This document shows, piece by piece, positions 33,769-46,718 of a stretch of 64,000 nucleotides of DNA. The translations under genes and the position numbers were made by a program. The notes below the pieces were generated by a model. It was not told the DNA's origin. It did no database searches and saw only the letters and a list, made by a program, of their open reading frames with translations. The first letter of the stretch is position 1. Every line of letters starts with the position of its first letter. Location of the stretch: assembly GCA_030737835.1 (NCBI GenBank), contig JAUJYN010000072.1, forward strand, positions 78,627 through 142,626, read 5' to 3'. This DNA comes from Acorus gramineus. Its lineage: Eukaryota > Streptophyta > Magnoliopsida > Acorales > Acoraceae.

Positions 33769-36700
33769 ATTTTTCTCATTGCTTTTAGCACGCTGTAACA
33801 GACTGAGGTCCCTTGCTAGCAGTTCATTCACTATTTCTGTATGCCCTTTTATGGCAGCAGTTATAAGAGGCGTTGCATTTGATTGACCGAGTGTTTTGCA
33901 AAGCGTTGGATCATGATTCAGAAGTACCTGGACAATGGCTGTATAAAACTAGTCATATTAGCTGTGCCAACTTAGGTTGATGTACACAACATAATAAAGA
34001 ATTCAGAGTGAAATCCTGTGACAGCTACAAGAAGACTTCCAGCACCAGCAAAGCTTCCATGGACTGTCAAATTATAATATGACATGGGACAGTAGGATGC
34101 AGAAAATAACAACAAACTCTGCGAGAATTATTTGGAGTGCTTCTTTCACTTCTTTATTATGTCATATCCTGAACCAAATTTTGGTTGAAAATAACAAAGA
34201 TGGTCCACAATAAAATGCAACATTGATTAACAGTGTCGTATTCTGAACTAAGATTTTGGTTGAAATTAATAATAACTACAAACAATAAAGTGTAAAATTG
34301 ATCCACTGTGCAGAAAGATAGGTCCAAAAGATATTTTCCTGGACATATATAGTTTAAGCAATAGTTGTTATTTCTCTTATCAAGGGTTCATAGCAATTTT
34401 TCTAGAAAATTTGAGAGATTAAAGTCATAAAGCTACTGAGTACTTGAAAGAACTTCAAATAATGTCACTCAGATCTGAAGATTGACTAATAGATACAGAT
34501 AGTCATAAATTTAGAACGACTGGAATTTCAAGCCCAAAAAGGGCAATGGCATTCACACCAATTTAATTTTGTTAAATGTGCCCATGTACAACCCAAACAG
34601 CCAACAACATCCAATGCAAATTGCATCATTTGTCATTGGAAACTCATCTTCAGTGATTTATTTTACATGCCAAAACTCAAAAAGAGAGTATGAATGAAAT
34701 CATAAACAGCTTTGTAATAGCAATAATCAATGTTACCTACAGAGGTAAGGTGATTGTAATACTCTAATCAGTTCAAACCACATACCAAATCACAGCATTT
34801 TGACCTGGTTAGTGAATAGTTGTGAATTAGTCAAATCTACATGGAAAATAATTGCATGGCTGGCACTATAACAAGTGCAGTTATTGCCTACTTGATAGTA
34901 CCTTTCATCCAACCACTAACCCTGTCATTTGTTCATAAATGGTAAATCCCTTTCTACTAAAACCTGGTTGCTGATTATTTGTGAGAGTTTATTTGAACAC
35001 CATTACTAGAAAACATGTTTTCGTCATCCTGGCTAATTGTAGGTTAAAAACCAAAAATGAACTATTACTTTTAAGAAACCAGTAGGAATACTACCACCAA
35101 ATGTTATTAAGGATTTGTGGTACATTCCAAAAGAAAATTAAATAAGAAAGAAACAAAAAGATAAGCAGAACCACAACAAATCATATTGGCCCGTGAACTA
35201 GGTAATTATGCTCATAGCACCATGAGCATTTGAGTTATTAAAATCATTGAGTGACAGTCATTTTGTTTTGTGCAATTTTCAATATGGTATTGTTTTGCAT
35301 GTCTCTCATCATCCACTTCATCTCTCATTGGCAACAATGTAGTAATCTTTTGTGCATCTCTAAGCTTCACAACCACTCCCCCGGTTCCCCCCCCCCCCCC
35401 CTCCAAAAAAAAAACAGAGAGAGAGTAAAACTTAAATTTCTCCCTAGGAGACTCTCTTATACCCAATCAGTTCATGAACTCATGTTCCTCTGTAGTTTTA
35501 ATGATCCCTCACCCCTCAATCCAGCCCTACCATCCTGTAACACATTCTCGATCTCAGCCACTATAACTTTCAACATATCAAAGATATGCAAACATTCAAA
35601 TCAACTTGGTGAATCGTGTATTTGTCCTATTATTTGCAAGTAGAAAAGAGGAAAGAGGCATGTGGAAGCACGGGCATTACAAAAACTTCACTCCATGATG
35701 TGAATGAACGTGACTAAAATAACCAACCTGACATCATAACTAAGATGTAAATATCATCAACTTTTCAAAATGAAAATCATCCTTCAAAATATTCTTTTGA
35801 CTTAATTGTGGGAGCACCGTCTGAAATTTTGTTAAAAAGTCAGATGATGCACTGAGTGTGCGTTGAACATCCGACCTTCAGATGTAAAATAATCCTTAGA
35901 CTAAAAACTCAAAACTGCAGGGAACAAGTTTATGTTTAAACAACAGAACTCTAATAAACTTCCTTCTAAAATTCCTAAATAGAGATTATAGGTGTTAAGA
36001 TAAACTTCACTTAACATAAGTCCAGTGTCAGTAAGTAAGACCTACAACATCTTAAGTTCTACTTCAATAAACTGATACATGTTTAAGGCCACTCATTCCA
36101 TTTGCCGATCAATATGACTTTCTCAAGGTGATCCTAGAAATCTTTCTAGTCCATGTATCACCATATAATCCTACTTAACAAATAAAATTTAGAAAAAAAT
36201 ATAAAATATACATCAACTTATTTGTTATGAACTAATAATGTCAGCCCTTTCATGATGGACATAATTAAAAACCTGAACCACTAAACTAGACTTCGAAGTT
36301 AAATTACCAAATGAACAAACCATGTTGACAAATCAAGTTCATATCTCACTACATACACTTACATTATTTATCTGTGTGAATCATCTATTTTTCAGTTCTG
36401 AACTATAGCAATGTTCAACCCTTCAATTCAAGTCCATATCCGACCATATACTGATAAATACCTAACGACCTCAAGAATATGACCCATCCATCATTTTTTT
36501 TTTTCCCGATTTTCAACTAGTATTCCTAACCCTTTCAAGAAGAAACAATAAGCAGACCAGAATTTCAACACTCAATAACCAAACGAACAAAACAAATCTA
36601 TGTAAATTCAAGTCCAGGACTTCAAATTCACCTTTATGACCCTCCCGAACGGCGATATGGAGGGCGTCGAACCCGGACCGGTTCTTCTTCGCGACCCCCT

Positions 36701-37122
36701 CTTTATCCAACCACTTCAGCAGCTCCTCCACGAGCGCGAGGTGCCCCCGCTCGGCGGCGATGAACAGCGGCGTCTCCCCGACCTCATTCACTTCGCTCAC
36801 CACCGCCAACCGCACCTCCGCCACATCCGCATCAAACTCCTCTCCCCCGCCGCCCCGGTCATCTGCGACTCGATCGCCTCGATCACCGCCCGCGCCGCCG
36901 CGAGGTCCCCTCTCTGCGCCGCCAGGTGGAGCTCCGTGTCGTTGTGCCGCCCCGTCACCTGCTTCACGTACTTCTTCGACGACTTCTGGTCCATCCTCTT
37001 CCCCGAGTTCGATAGCACCAGCGCCGGCGCCGTCGAGGGGGTCGACGGAGTGGTTGGGGTCGTTGGAGTCGTCGGCGTCGCCGGGGAGGGGAGGGCATCG
37101 GGACCCCTCTCCAGGTCCCGCT
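33769..37122 (-). pseudogene. ITN1: ITN1-like ankyrin-repeat protein, truncated and frameshifted
   Basis: ITN1-type proteins are plasma-membrane ankyrin proteins with a C-terminal PGG membrane domain, linked to salt tolerance and ROS signalling. Two exons remain. The first (37122-36632) encodes the family N terminus (ERDLERG, LVLSNSGKRMDQ, KKYVKQVTGRHNDTELHLAA) and the ankyrin repeats GETPLFIAAERGHL and NRSGFDALHIAVREGHK. After a 2.7-kb intron the second (33938-33769) continues with IVQVLLNHDPTL and SNATPLITAAIKGHTEIV. Splice sites at both ends of this intron look normal. Two defects are visible: a one-base loss in a G run (C run on + at 36844-36848) shifts the frame between QMTGAAG and EEFDADVAEV, and the second exon stops abruptly at SNEKN, where decayed copia sequence begins. 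Later ankyrin repeats and the PGG domain are missing. A missing upstream exon is likely (acceptor TGTGCAG before 37122). Confidence 0.88.
33939..36631 (-). other. Intron of the ITN1-like pseudogene
   Basis: The 2.7-kb intron has a minus-strand donor at 36631-36630 (CATAAAG/GTGAAT) and acceptor at 33940-33939 (TATACAG/CC). It is AT-rich, with a C run at 35388-35402. No other gene is recognised. Confidence 0.7.
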
Positions 37123-37942
37123 CTGCACAGGAACCAAATCGAAACCCTAAAAAACAAGGTCTCTGAAAAGATCGAATAAATAGATTTTGACACGTGTGCT
37201 GTGTTTATGTGAAGGTTGATCGGTGTGCTGGTTATTTCTGATGTGGATCCAACTATGCAAACAAACATCTTACCAAAAAAGAAAAAAAAATATGCAAACA
37301 AACGTGTTAATAAAAATGTGTTATGGCGGGCTAGACTCGCGGGTCGGACACGGTGACCCTTGAGCTCCGTTTGGATAAATAATAGAATTTATTATTAAAT
37401 ATGCAGTTATTTTAATATAAATGAATATAAATAAAGATAAAATGATTTTGTGATTAATTATGTTTTGAATTATTCTTATTAAAAAAATGTAATAATAAAT
37501 TTTTTATTGTTTGCATAAAATGTGAATAAGGATTTATATAAAGTAAAAAATAATGATACTTTATTTGACATGTGGTTTATAAAAGGTGATAACGATTGAT
37601 TTGATAGTGGACCCACATATTCTTTGAGTAGAATAACATGTAATAACTTTAATTACAGGGAGTTGGTTGGAATTCATATACTACTTTATACCAATTTATT
37701 CCGACATAGTTTATCTCTGGGTATTCCTTGTATCCAAATAATAAAAAATACACATTCTGCTTTATTCTCACTTATTCCCTGGCTATTCCATATCCATATA
37801 GACGCTTATTGTAAAGCCATAGTGACCTAGAAAAAGTGCTGTTACACTAAGTTCGACTGTCATGTCAATGTCATTTAAGTTTGGTTGAAATCATGTTTAG
37901 GTTAATAAAGAGCTGAGTTCTTCCCCATATTTTAATGGAGTT

Positions 37943-37971
37943 GAGATCTTCTATGTAACATAGAAGATCTC
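37943..37971. repeat. 29-bp near-perfect palindrome
   Basis: Two perfect 14-base arms (GAGATCTTCTATGT and its complement) surround a single A, followed by a T run. It could be a remnant of inverted transposon ends. Confidence 0.9.
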
Positions 37972-38833
37972 ATTTTTTTAAAAAATAATGTATACATTCA
38001 AAGTGGGTGGATTTTGTAACTGGGAATATTGTGTAATACCACCGTGGATTGAAACATTTTTCTCGCGTTCGTAACGGCAAAACGAAAATAGTATAAATAG
38101 GTGTATCACTGCTGACTTTATGTACAGAAAAGAAATTCAGACAACCTTTTTGTAATAAAGTGATAGAAAAAAACTACCTCCTATAATCTCAAGTTTAAAT
38201 TTAGCGTTTTGAGAAAAATTAATGTCCAAATCAGTTTCCAATTGTCAAGACATGATGAATCAGTTTAAACAATTTTAGGTTCAGCACATTCTCTTACTTG
38301 GCGTGTATATGAGAAACTCCAATGAACTTGTGTGATAAGTGCATAACCAATACAAGGTAGGATTTAGTATCTAATATTGTATTTCATTAATTTGTGTCGA
38401 TATTCCTGATAATGAGATAACATGTGTTTCTTTATGTATTTAACATGTGATATTTTTTATATATATTTTTTATCTCCACCCAAAAATAAAATAAAATTAG
38501 GTAATATTATTCACAACGATTCATACTTCATCAACTTTATTAAAAAGTTATGTTTTCACATGATTCATCATGACGGTTGGGAGACCCTCCTCTTTGTGGG
38601 AAGTTAGGTGATCAAATCCTACCAAGCACAGGTGGAAAATGAAAATTTGGTGTAGTCCCTTACATTTGAGCTGGTTGTTAGGGGTTTAGTGACTCAATAT
38701 CTCTATACTCAACTAGTTTAGTCCTTTAAGAGAGACTGGTGTACAGCTCTCTGGACTGGTTTGTTAGGTGTCTGGTGGTCCAGTATCTCTATGTTCTGAA
38801 TGCAAAGCCATTATACAACAAAAAAAAAGAAGA

Positions 38834-39080
38834 GATTTTTAGTTTTAAGTTCCCACAAACCATTATATTTAGTGATCGATCCCTTTCTTCTTCGTATTTA
38901 GGTTTTAGTCCCCGGATTTAAAAGATAATTCATGGATGGGACCCTCACAGGGACTAAAAAGTAAATTAAATAATTTATGGATAAGTCTCTCTCAGGGACT
39001 AAAAAGGAACTATCATTTAAATCTGGGGAATAGATCAATCACTAAATATGATGGTCTGTGGAGACTTAAAACTAAAAATC
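38834..39080. mobile_element. Foldback MITE with ~50-bp inverted arms
   Basis: Arms at about 38834-38883 and 39031-39080 are inverted copies with a few mismatches; both contain GATTTTTAGTTTTAAGT at the outer end and ATTTAGTGATYGAT at the inner end. The centre has GGGACTAAAAAG repeats. No coding capacity. I could not define a target duplication. Confidence 0.75.
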
Positions 39081-40319
39081 CTAAAAAAAAATTATTGAAA
39101 AGTTATGCGTGGGTGACAACAGTCAACCAGGCTACTTTTGGACATCAAGACTCACTGTTTGTTAGCCCTCATTCGACGTATCCAAAGTCTGTATGGTCTT
39201 GTTCATTGTGCATTTGTGTGACTACCCAGCGGACACCTATTTTTTTGTAACAACATAGAATATAGCCCGCGGTGGCCTATTTTACCCCAAAAAAAGAAAA
39301 AAGAAAAAAGAAAAAAAAGTTTATTATTTAAATTTGGTATGTTACGTCCTTGCCTGAGCTCACCATTGAATTGAGCTGGAACACACACTTGGATTGAAAT
39401 TTGCTTTAGTTTTGTGTAGATGAATCAATCATTCAAATTTCACTAATTTATAATACAGATTTATACTGATATTTAAAATCTCTTTTGTAAAATTTTTTTA
39501 AACATAATCTTACGATCTATCATGAAGTTTACAAATGTTTCGATTTTTTTAAATATACTTCATATTATGAAATATATTTTTAACTCAGGGATGATAATTG
39601 GGTTTTTTAACGTTTACAGGGACTCGTACGTCTATCCCAACTTTAACAGGGATTTATATGGGTTTTTCCATGTTTGTAGGGACTTAGATGTCTTTAACCC
39701 TAAATAAATAGATAAAGTATGTGATCCAACAAATTGTATATATTCATTTATAAAAATGTAAAACATCGTTAATGAAATATATTCCTCATGATATATCTCA
39801 TTAAATGATGTAAATTATACCGCACGTGTTATGTATCAAAATTCCTTTTTATCAACCAAAGTCTTATCTTCTTATTTTCATGATGCTTTTTTCTTTTTAA
39901 TTTGATTTCTGATTATTAACCAACATGTTTGGAATGCTCTACATAGTCGAGTTACATGAAATTTTTTAATGTGTTGGTTCATTTGATATATGCATTGAAT
40001 AGGTGAATGTAATATAACTGATCAGGATCATCTGAAGTCGATTGTAAATTTAATAAGTGTTAAATTCACTATAAGAAAGAAATGTGATACAATGACATTG
40101 ATTTAACTATGATTGATTAAAATCATCACCACATATACGTAGAGGTTATGTTTTATAAAAAAATCGTAGTTAAATAGACACAACAAATTGATTTTAGTTT
40201 GGTGCGTAAATTTTCATATTACCTTTTCTGTAACAATTTACTCAACGTTGCAATAGTTTAAAGGAATTTTTTTAAGTAACCGTTTCTAAAAGCCTCAATC
40301 AATTTTTCATCTAAAACAT

Positions 40320-40775
40320 GCATTTAAAACGCGCGAACTGAATTCACCGGAAAAAAAAAAGGGCGCCACCTCTGAAACCATTCCTATCAAATTCATTTCC
40401 ATTACCGAAAAAAAAAAAATCTCCACCGCCATCGTAAAAAAAAGTGCGACCTGAATTTCTAGTTTGGCGCGACCATCTCCACCGGGCATCGTCCACCTCC
40501 ACTGTCGCCACCACCTCCACCGGCGACCAACACCCGCGCGACCTCCTCCTCCGGCGGCGACCACATCCACCGGCGTCGACCTTCACCTCGGGCGGCAATC
40601 TCTCCATCTCCTCCACAACCCTAGAAGCCAAAAGTGTTCCCACGCCATCGCCGTCGTTGAGAACCTGTTAGATCTCAACCTCTCCGCGCCGATCGACGAC
40701 GAGGACGTCAACCTCTCCGCCGTCTCAGATGCGAAGTTCCTCCATCGAATCAATTGAACGCCGAATTCCGAGGTA
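40320..40775 (+). other. GC-rich exon-like block, possible first exon of an unknown gene
   Basis: A CpG- and CCACC-rich block stands out from AT-rich surroundings and ends in a good donor-like site (CCGAG/GTAAAG near 40773). Several overlapping open frames exist on both strands, and none resembles a family I know. One + frame ends LLDLNLSAPIDDEDVNL; another has an ATG at 40729 and runs open to the donor. It may be a 5' UTR/first exon of a gene continuing into 40776-42460, or a captured gene fragment. Confidence 0.35.
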
Positions 40776-42460
40776 AAGCTCGTCTCCAGTTCTGATTGAT
40801 AAGTAATTCAACAATTGCTCATGTTTTAGATGGTTCTTCATTTGTTCTTCTTTTGGTAGTTGATGCTTATTTGTACATATTTTGGGGATTTTTTTTATTC
40901 ACTGATTTCAGAATTTTTGGGTATAATTGATTTTCTCTCTCCCTTTTTATTTACCCTGTGGAAATGTTTGACCCAAATTATTGTTCATGTTTGATGTTTT
41001 GCTAGTAATTTGTTCAAAAAATTTGTTCATGTTTGATGTTTCTCTAATCACTAGACAATCAAACTTTGATTTAAATGTAGGCTATTATTATATTTGCTAT
41101 AACTTGGTTTAAAGTATGCTTATATTCGATAATTCAATGTGAAAATTTTTATCGCTGTAAATCATCCTTTCATCATTGGCATTTTAGCTATTGAGGATTC
41201 ACTATTCAAATTGTATGAGAAAGAATCTATGTTTGCTTCCTGATGTTTAGACCCTCTTCAATAGCTGAAATGCCAATGATGAAAGAGGATGCAACACTAG
41301 TGCCATGAATCTAATATCCCTTCCCCCACTCAATTTCTTATGTGTGCTTGTGCTATGAATGAGTTGATGAAAAGGATGCAACACCTGTGATTGTCCAGTC
41401 CACTTAAACTAGAAAGATTTTAAAAAAATCACAGGAAAAGTAAGCTAGTAATTGAGGTTCTTTGTAGCATTTCTTTAGAATGTGTGGCAAAAAATACTGA
41501 ACTATTAATTTATTGATGGCTTATTATGAAGAAGAATATGTCATTCCAAACTTTTACTTGGAATTTGGAGTTATTGGCACATATTCTGCTAGGCTGTTAT
41601 ATCCGCTTTAAGGGCAGCAAATGATCAACGAAATAGAGGAATCTACAATGTTTTTATTTTCTGATTTCTTCCCATGTTTCCATGGATGCAGATACTGATC
41701 ATAGCGGGTCTTCTCATATCTGTAAATTTATATAACTACATTTATCTACATCAACAATTCCTGAATTCATTAAAAAAATATTAGTAGTTGAGAAGCTGTT
41801 AATATTCTTCTCATATCTATTAGTAATAATATTTTCTCATATCTGATAATATTCTTTTATATATCTGGTTGAATCTTGTCTACCATTCTCACAAGAAGTA
41901 AATGTGATGATAGAGTAATAGTACTAGTAGTAGAAGAAGAAGCTATTGCTGGCTCATTTAGGATCAAGGAACTGGTGCTTATTTTGCATATATATATTGA
42001 CTTCTGTTTGAATGAAGTGGAAGTCCTCAAGAATTCTGAAGTAGAGTGGAACTTGGACATCCTTTAAGAATTAAGCTTTACTCTCTAGAGGCTCTTGAAT
42101 AAAATATTTGATTTTAGAGTAGTAGAAAAAGAGCATGTTCTTTTATAGTGTTTTTATAAGTTGGAATATATGCTTTTGAATCCATCCCCTTCCTAATCTG
42201 CCAAAAAAAGGTGAAAAAAAAAAAAAAAAACAGAGTGAAGAAAACAGATCATTCACTTCACTGCTGGAATTGTTGGAGGAGACTCTCCCAGAAGGTGTGA
42301 ATCCAGATTTTTAATTGTTCTGTAAAGGCTTTGTTATTGAATAAGAATAATTTTTAATTGCACTGTTGAATCCAGATTCATTTATTCTTCTGAAGATATA
42401 GGTTTCATGAGAGAATTCCAAATCACAGTAAAGAAAAACATTGTGTTTGGGTCTTGAAGT
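40776..42460. other. AT-rich intron-like sequence left of duplication B
   Basis: This follows the exon-like block and runs without a break into duplication B. It contains a strong hairpin (41163-41291). No protein similarity is recognised. Confidence 0.4.
41163..41291 (+). other. Hairpin with ~28-bp stem (MIR-like fold candidate)
   Basis: Arm 41163-41195 (CATCATTGGCATTTTAGC core) pairs with arm 41256-41291 (GCTGAAATGCCAATGATG core) over about 28 bases, with one G:U if transcribed from +, and a 60-nt loop. Size fits a young plant MIR-like precursor or a foldback remnant. I do not recognise a known miRNA. Confidence 0.5.
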
Positions 42461-44364
42461 GGTACAAAATTAGCTTGTCATGAGTAATGTGAAGGCTGTT
42501 GGTTTTAACAAGTTATGTTGGCTATTTATTTACTTACATTCATGGTGTGACATCGCTGTTTTTATCTTTTGTAAATGTTCAGAATCTTTATACAGAAATA
42601 CTACATTTTAAAGGCACTGTATGCAATCTCCTTGATCATATTGCATTAGGATACTTTTGTTTTTCAATATTCAAAATATGTGCTTCATAGCTTTAGTTAT
42701 CTTCCTCATAGTGTAGTGCTTGGATGCTGGGAAATGAAAGGATGGGGAGGAGCTGGGTAAGATTAGGGTGTTAATTCCTTTTTAAGAAGGTGGATTTTCT
42801 TCCATTCCAACCATTTTCCATCAACCAAACACAAGGCATTTCTTGAGCATAACCCTGACTCTTTTCTCTAAGTTCCGATCAGAGTTGTACTTCGAAATCA
42901 GAAATGAAATCGTAATAGCAATATAAAAAAAAATAACCTTCACTCTTTTCAACTGTCGCACAAGTGTTTATGTAGAATGTTGATTTCTACATTCTCACTT
43001 GAGGCAAACAAAAAAAATTTCACAATATTCGATCTATGGAAAGTTCCTAATCCTTTAAATAATAGGCTGACTTGACGAACGGTTAAGTTACATAGACTTT
43101 CAAACATCCCGGTAGGCGTCAGAATACGAAAAGCTTATGAAGATAAAAACCCCAAAAGTTGAGGGAAATATATAGTAAAACTAAAACGGATGAGAATAAG
43201 AGGAAACATGGGGAGAATAGGTCTAAAAATGTGCTTGTTTAGAAGAAATAGATATGTATGACTACAATAGAATAGACGGGAATAAGTAAGTACTTGTATT
43301 TCAGGTTTCCTTGAAATTGTGTTATTTAATCAAATCCATTCCACTAGTTTAAAAATGTTCCATCATTAAATCAACTGTTATCACTTCTTTTAAATTAACG
43401 GGTTCACATGTCAAATCAGTTTTTCACCTTTTACAATATTTATATACATTTTATTCACATCTTTTTCACAACTTATATATGGTTAACTAAATAATAATAA
43501 AATTATTATTATATTTGTGAATAAGAATAATAGAAAAACACACCAAAATAAAAAAATCACTTATTTCACTGGTCTTTATCCAAATGGTGTCTTATGAAAA
43601 ATCGATATACCTCCCTATAAACTTAAGAAATGGAAAAAGATCCCTGTAAATTGGTAAATCGACTTAGGTCTCTATCTTATCAGGCAATATTTATCTTAGT
43701 CCCTATCGTAATTAAAACTAACCAGATATGTTGTTAACATTACCATAAAAGATAAATTACTGTAATATCCTTTTAAAATTTACTTCATTTCTTGTAAAAA
43801 ATTTATATAACTCCTTGAAAACTTATAAAAATTAGAAAAAGGTCATTGTTTCTCTTACAATTTTATTTAAATCATTTATTACCATAAGAAATTATTTCTT
43901 CTCCTTATCTAATCTTAGATCATCTCTAACTAAGGATGGCAATGGGTCAGGTTAGAGTCGGGTTTACCATAATTCAATCCTAAACCGTCTACCCAATGCA
44001 AGTGCAAATAAATGACATGTCCTATGTTTGGAAGACATTTGGGATTTGTTTTGGTATGTTCAGGGATTTGTGTGGATAACCTCTATTTGCAAAAATATTT
44101 AAGCACTCTTAATACAACTATATATAATGCTTTATATATGTATTACTTATATATATTTTAAAAATGAATATTGTAGACTTATATAATATAATTAAGTATA
44201 AATGCATATTAATTATATATATAAAATAATGTTAACAGTATATAATTTTCTAAATGCATCTTAAAATTACATACTTAGGGTGACTTTTCCATAACATAGA
44301 TTATATATTAATTAAATCTTCAAAAAATACATAGTATATATATATATGGATTTTTGAATATTTA

Positions 44365-44419
<55 letters not shown>

Positions 44420-45063
44420 CCAGTAACATGTGCGTTTTATATAATCTATATCAGGATTTTCTAATAATTAAGATACATTGATTTCAACATAAACTTCATG
44501 TACAAATTTATTTAGGAAATTTTAAGATGCATATATGACATATAATTTAAAAGGGTATATATTAAACTTTGCTTGAATTTTCTCTCCATTGCAATATTTT
44601 TTAAAATTATTTTTAATAATTAAATAATTATATATAAGGATTTTCTATTATTACGATATAATATAAGAATGTACTTTATATACTTATAATAAATTCCAAT
44701 ATAAACACATATTGTAATTTTACACATAATGATGTGAACAATATATAATTTTATAGATGCATCTTGATGTTCTATTACTTTAAGCATAAAATTCATGTAT
44801 AAATTTATTTGGTATTTTTTTAAGATGCACATATTGACACATAAATTTGTAAGGGTATGTAACGATAAATTAAACACATTTAATATTGTGTAATTGATTT
44901 TCAAGAAATTGAAAGGATAAATACGCCTAACCAAAGATCATTTGGGGGTATGAATAGATTTTCATGAATTGGTATTCAAGTGAAGGCATCCAAGAAGCCC
45001 AATTATTTCTAGAATTGGGGCTAGAGACAGATCTAGATCTGAGTGCATAAGCCCTGATTAAAC
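42461..45063. other. AT-rich non-coding part of duplication B
   Basis: No supportable gene. It includes the copy-B-specific stretch 43845-44415, which contains GGATGGCAATGGGTCAGG and an (AT)n tract at 44369-44415. Confidence 0.5.
44369..44415. repeat. (AT)n microsatellite
   Basis: About 23 AT dinucleotides at the right edge of the sequence found only in copy B. Confidence 0.95.
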
Positions 45064-46718
45064 TTAGGTTGTGTTTGGTTCATTGTTTTTTAAACACTTA
45101 TTCAGCTTAATGATGAAAATCAACACTTATTTGTTAAAACAATGTTTGGTTGGATCCTCCAATCAGCTCTTAAAAAATCTTCATTCATCGATAAAACCCA
45201 ACAAAAATTCAGTAACCCAAGCCTCACTTATTATTTCGCTGTCGCATTCCTCCGCTTTACTGCCCCTGTGAAAAGACCCTTATATCCCTGTCTATTACTC
45301 ATAATTATGAAGGGTATTTAACCCCTCTTTCCAGCATTTCTCTCTCCTCAACAGCCAAATCAACTCATCCCTTTCATGCCTGTCGAAACCCTAGCAGGTG
45401 CTCCACCACAACCACGAAACAAACACACAGCCGATTGAGCTCCACCACCATTTCTATAGATTCTCTCCCTCACCATCTCTCCTCTTCGTTCTCCTCAGCT
45501 GACTGACCTCCACCACCACTGTCCGTTGCCAGAATCGGTTCTCCATAGTCCACACCACATTAAGCTCCACCATCACCTTCCACTGCAAGAATCGGACCTC
45601 CTCTACAAATCGATCACCACCGTCCGCCGCTTCTTCGGACCTCCTCTACAAATCAAGCTTCACCATCATCATCCGCCGCAGCAACTTCGGATCTCATGAC
45701 CTCCCCTTCTTCTTCTCCGGCCGCCCTAAAAAGGGGTGTCTCTCATAGTGTTGCACCTCTGTTCGGCGGTGACGACGAGGGCGAACGCGATGACGAAGAC
45801 GGTGATCTGCACAACCTTGTTCGCCATTGTTCATCGATCGAATATGTTTTTCTTTGTTTTTTTTTTTTATCTAGATAGGGTGTGAATTAATGAAATATCA
45901 CTTCACTTTTAATTTCTTTTTTTTTGGTATATGATAAACACTTGTGACATGTGTTTGGTTTATTTAACAAATGCTATACCCCTGTCAGTTTTTATTTGGT
46001 TCTTATTTTTTGTTATCCCTAGAATTGATTTGGGACAGTGAACATGTATATGTTGATGATCTAGGACAATTGGATAAAATGAAACATCTTTAGATATTTA
46101 TAAGATATCATTTGTATATATATTTTTAATATTTATTTTGATATGTTTAAAAATCATCATATATTTTATTTACTAATAAAAAATTACAGAACCGCATATA
46201 CTCCCGCATATACTTCTGCATACCCATATACTCTGTGCGATACCCCAGCCGCAGGCAAACCGCATCTCGTATATCAAAACACTGTGCAGATCCCCTCTAT
46301 AGATCGACCTCCACCACCATCCGACTGTCACCTCATCAAATCTTCTCTGCAGCTACCCTGTTTGGATTATGTGAAGAATGTGGTTATAAGAATTTAATCC
46401 CCATTTTGTTTGTTCTCCTATTGATGTTCTGGTGTTCTCAATGGAAAATGGATGTTCTGTTTCTTTTTAAGGAATGAATAAAAAATTCAGGGTTTCAATC
46501 AAATATCAAAATAACATTCAGCACTTATAAAATAGACCGAAATACTCTCTTAATAAGCACATATGTTCAATGGTCAACCAAATACACTTATCAAAATAAC
46601 TGCATAAGATTTTTCGCTGAACCAAACATTTTTTTTTCTTCTGAACTCCTTAAAGATTATCAGTATAACTTCTTTCTACACTTATTAATCAGAACTTAAA
46701 ATCCTCATTCCGTCACGC
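45064..46718. mobile_element. PIF/Harbinger-like element, copy B, right end deleted
   Basis: It starts GGTTGTGTTTGG after TTA (45064-45066) and parallels 26220-27891, but breaks near 46718, where it joins the last codons of the BED/hAT-like gene directly. The CT-rich captured-gene-like centre is kept (about 45310-45840). With one terminal repeat lost it should be immobile. Confidence 0.75.

Larger units (their letters stand above)
37123..40300. other. AT-rich intergenic DNA with small inverted-repeat elements
   Basis: There is no recognisable protein gene. The upstream side of the ITN1-like pseudogene (about 37123-37200, with a CCCTAAAA-type leader) is followed by a MITE-like stretch starting TCCGTTTGGATAAATAA near 37366, a palindrome at 37943-37971, a foldback element at 38834-39080, and degenerate GGGACTTAGATG-type phrases near 39620-39700. 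Confidence 0.5.

Noticed and set aside
35388..35402. C runs (also 4949-4964 and 16042-16055) as functional i-motif sites
   Set aside because: Simple homopolymers prone to sequencing and replication slippage; nothing else supports a function.
37943..37978. Palindrome plus T run read as an intrinsic terminator
   Set aside because: Such terminators are bacterial; this is plant nuclear DNA, so a transposon footprint is more plausible.
40307..40643. Minus-strand Gly/Arg/Trp-rich frames
   Set aside because: Composition artefacts of the GC-rich block; the donor-like site is on the + strand.
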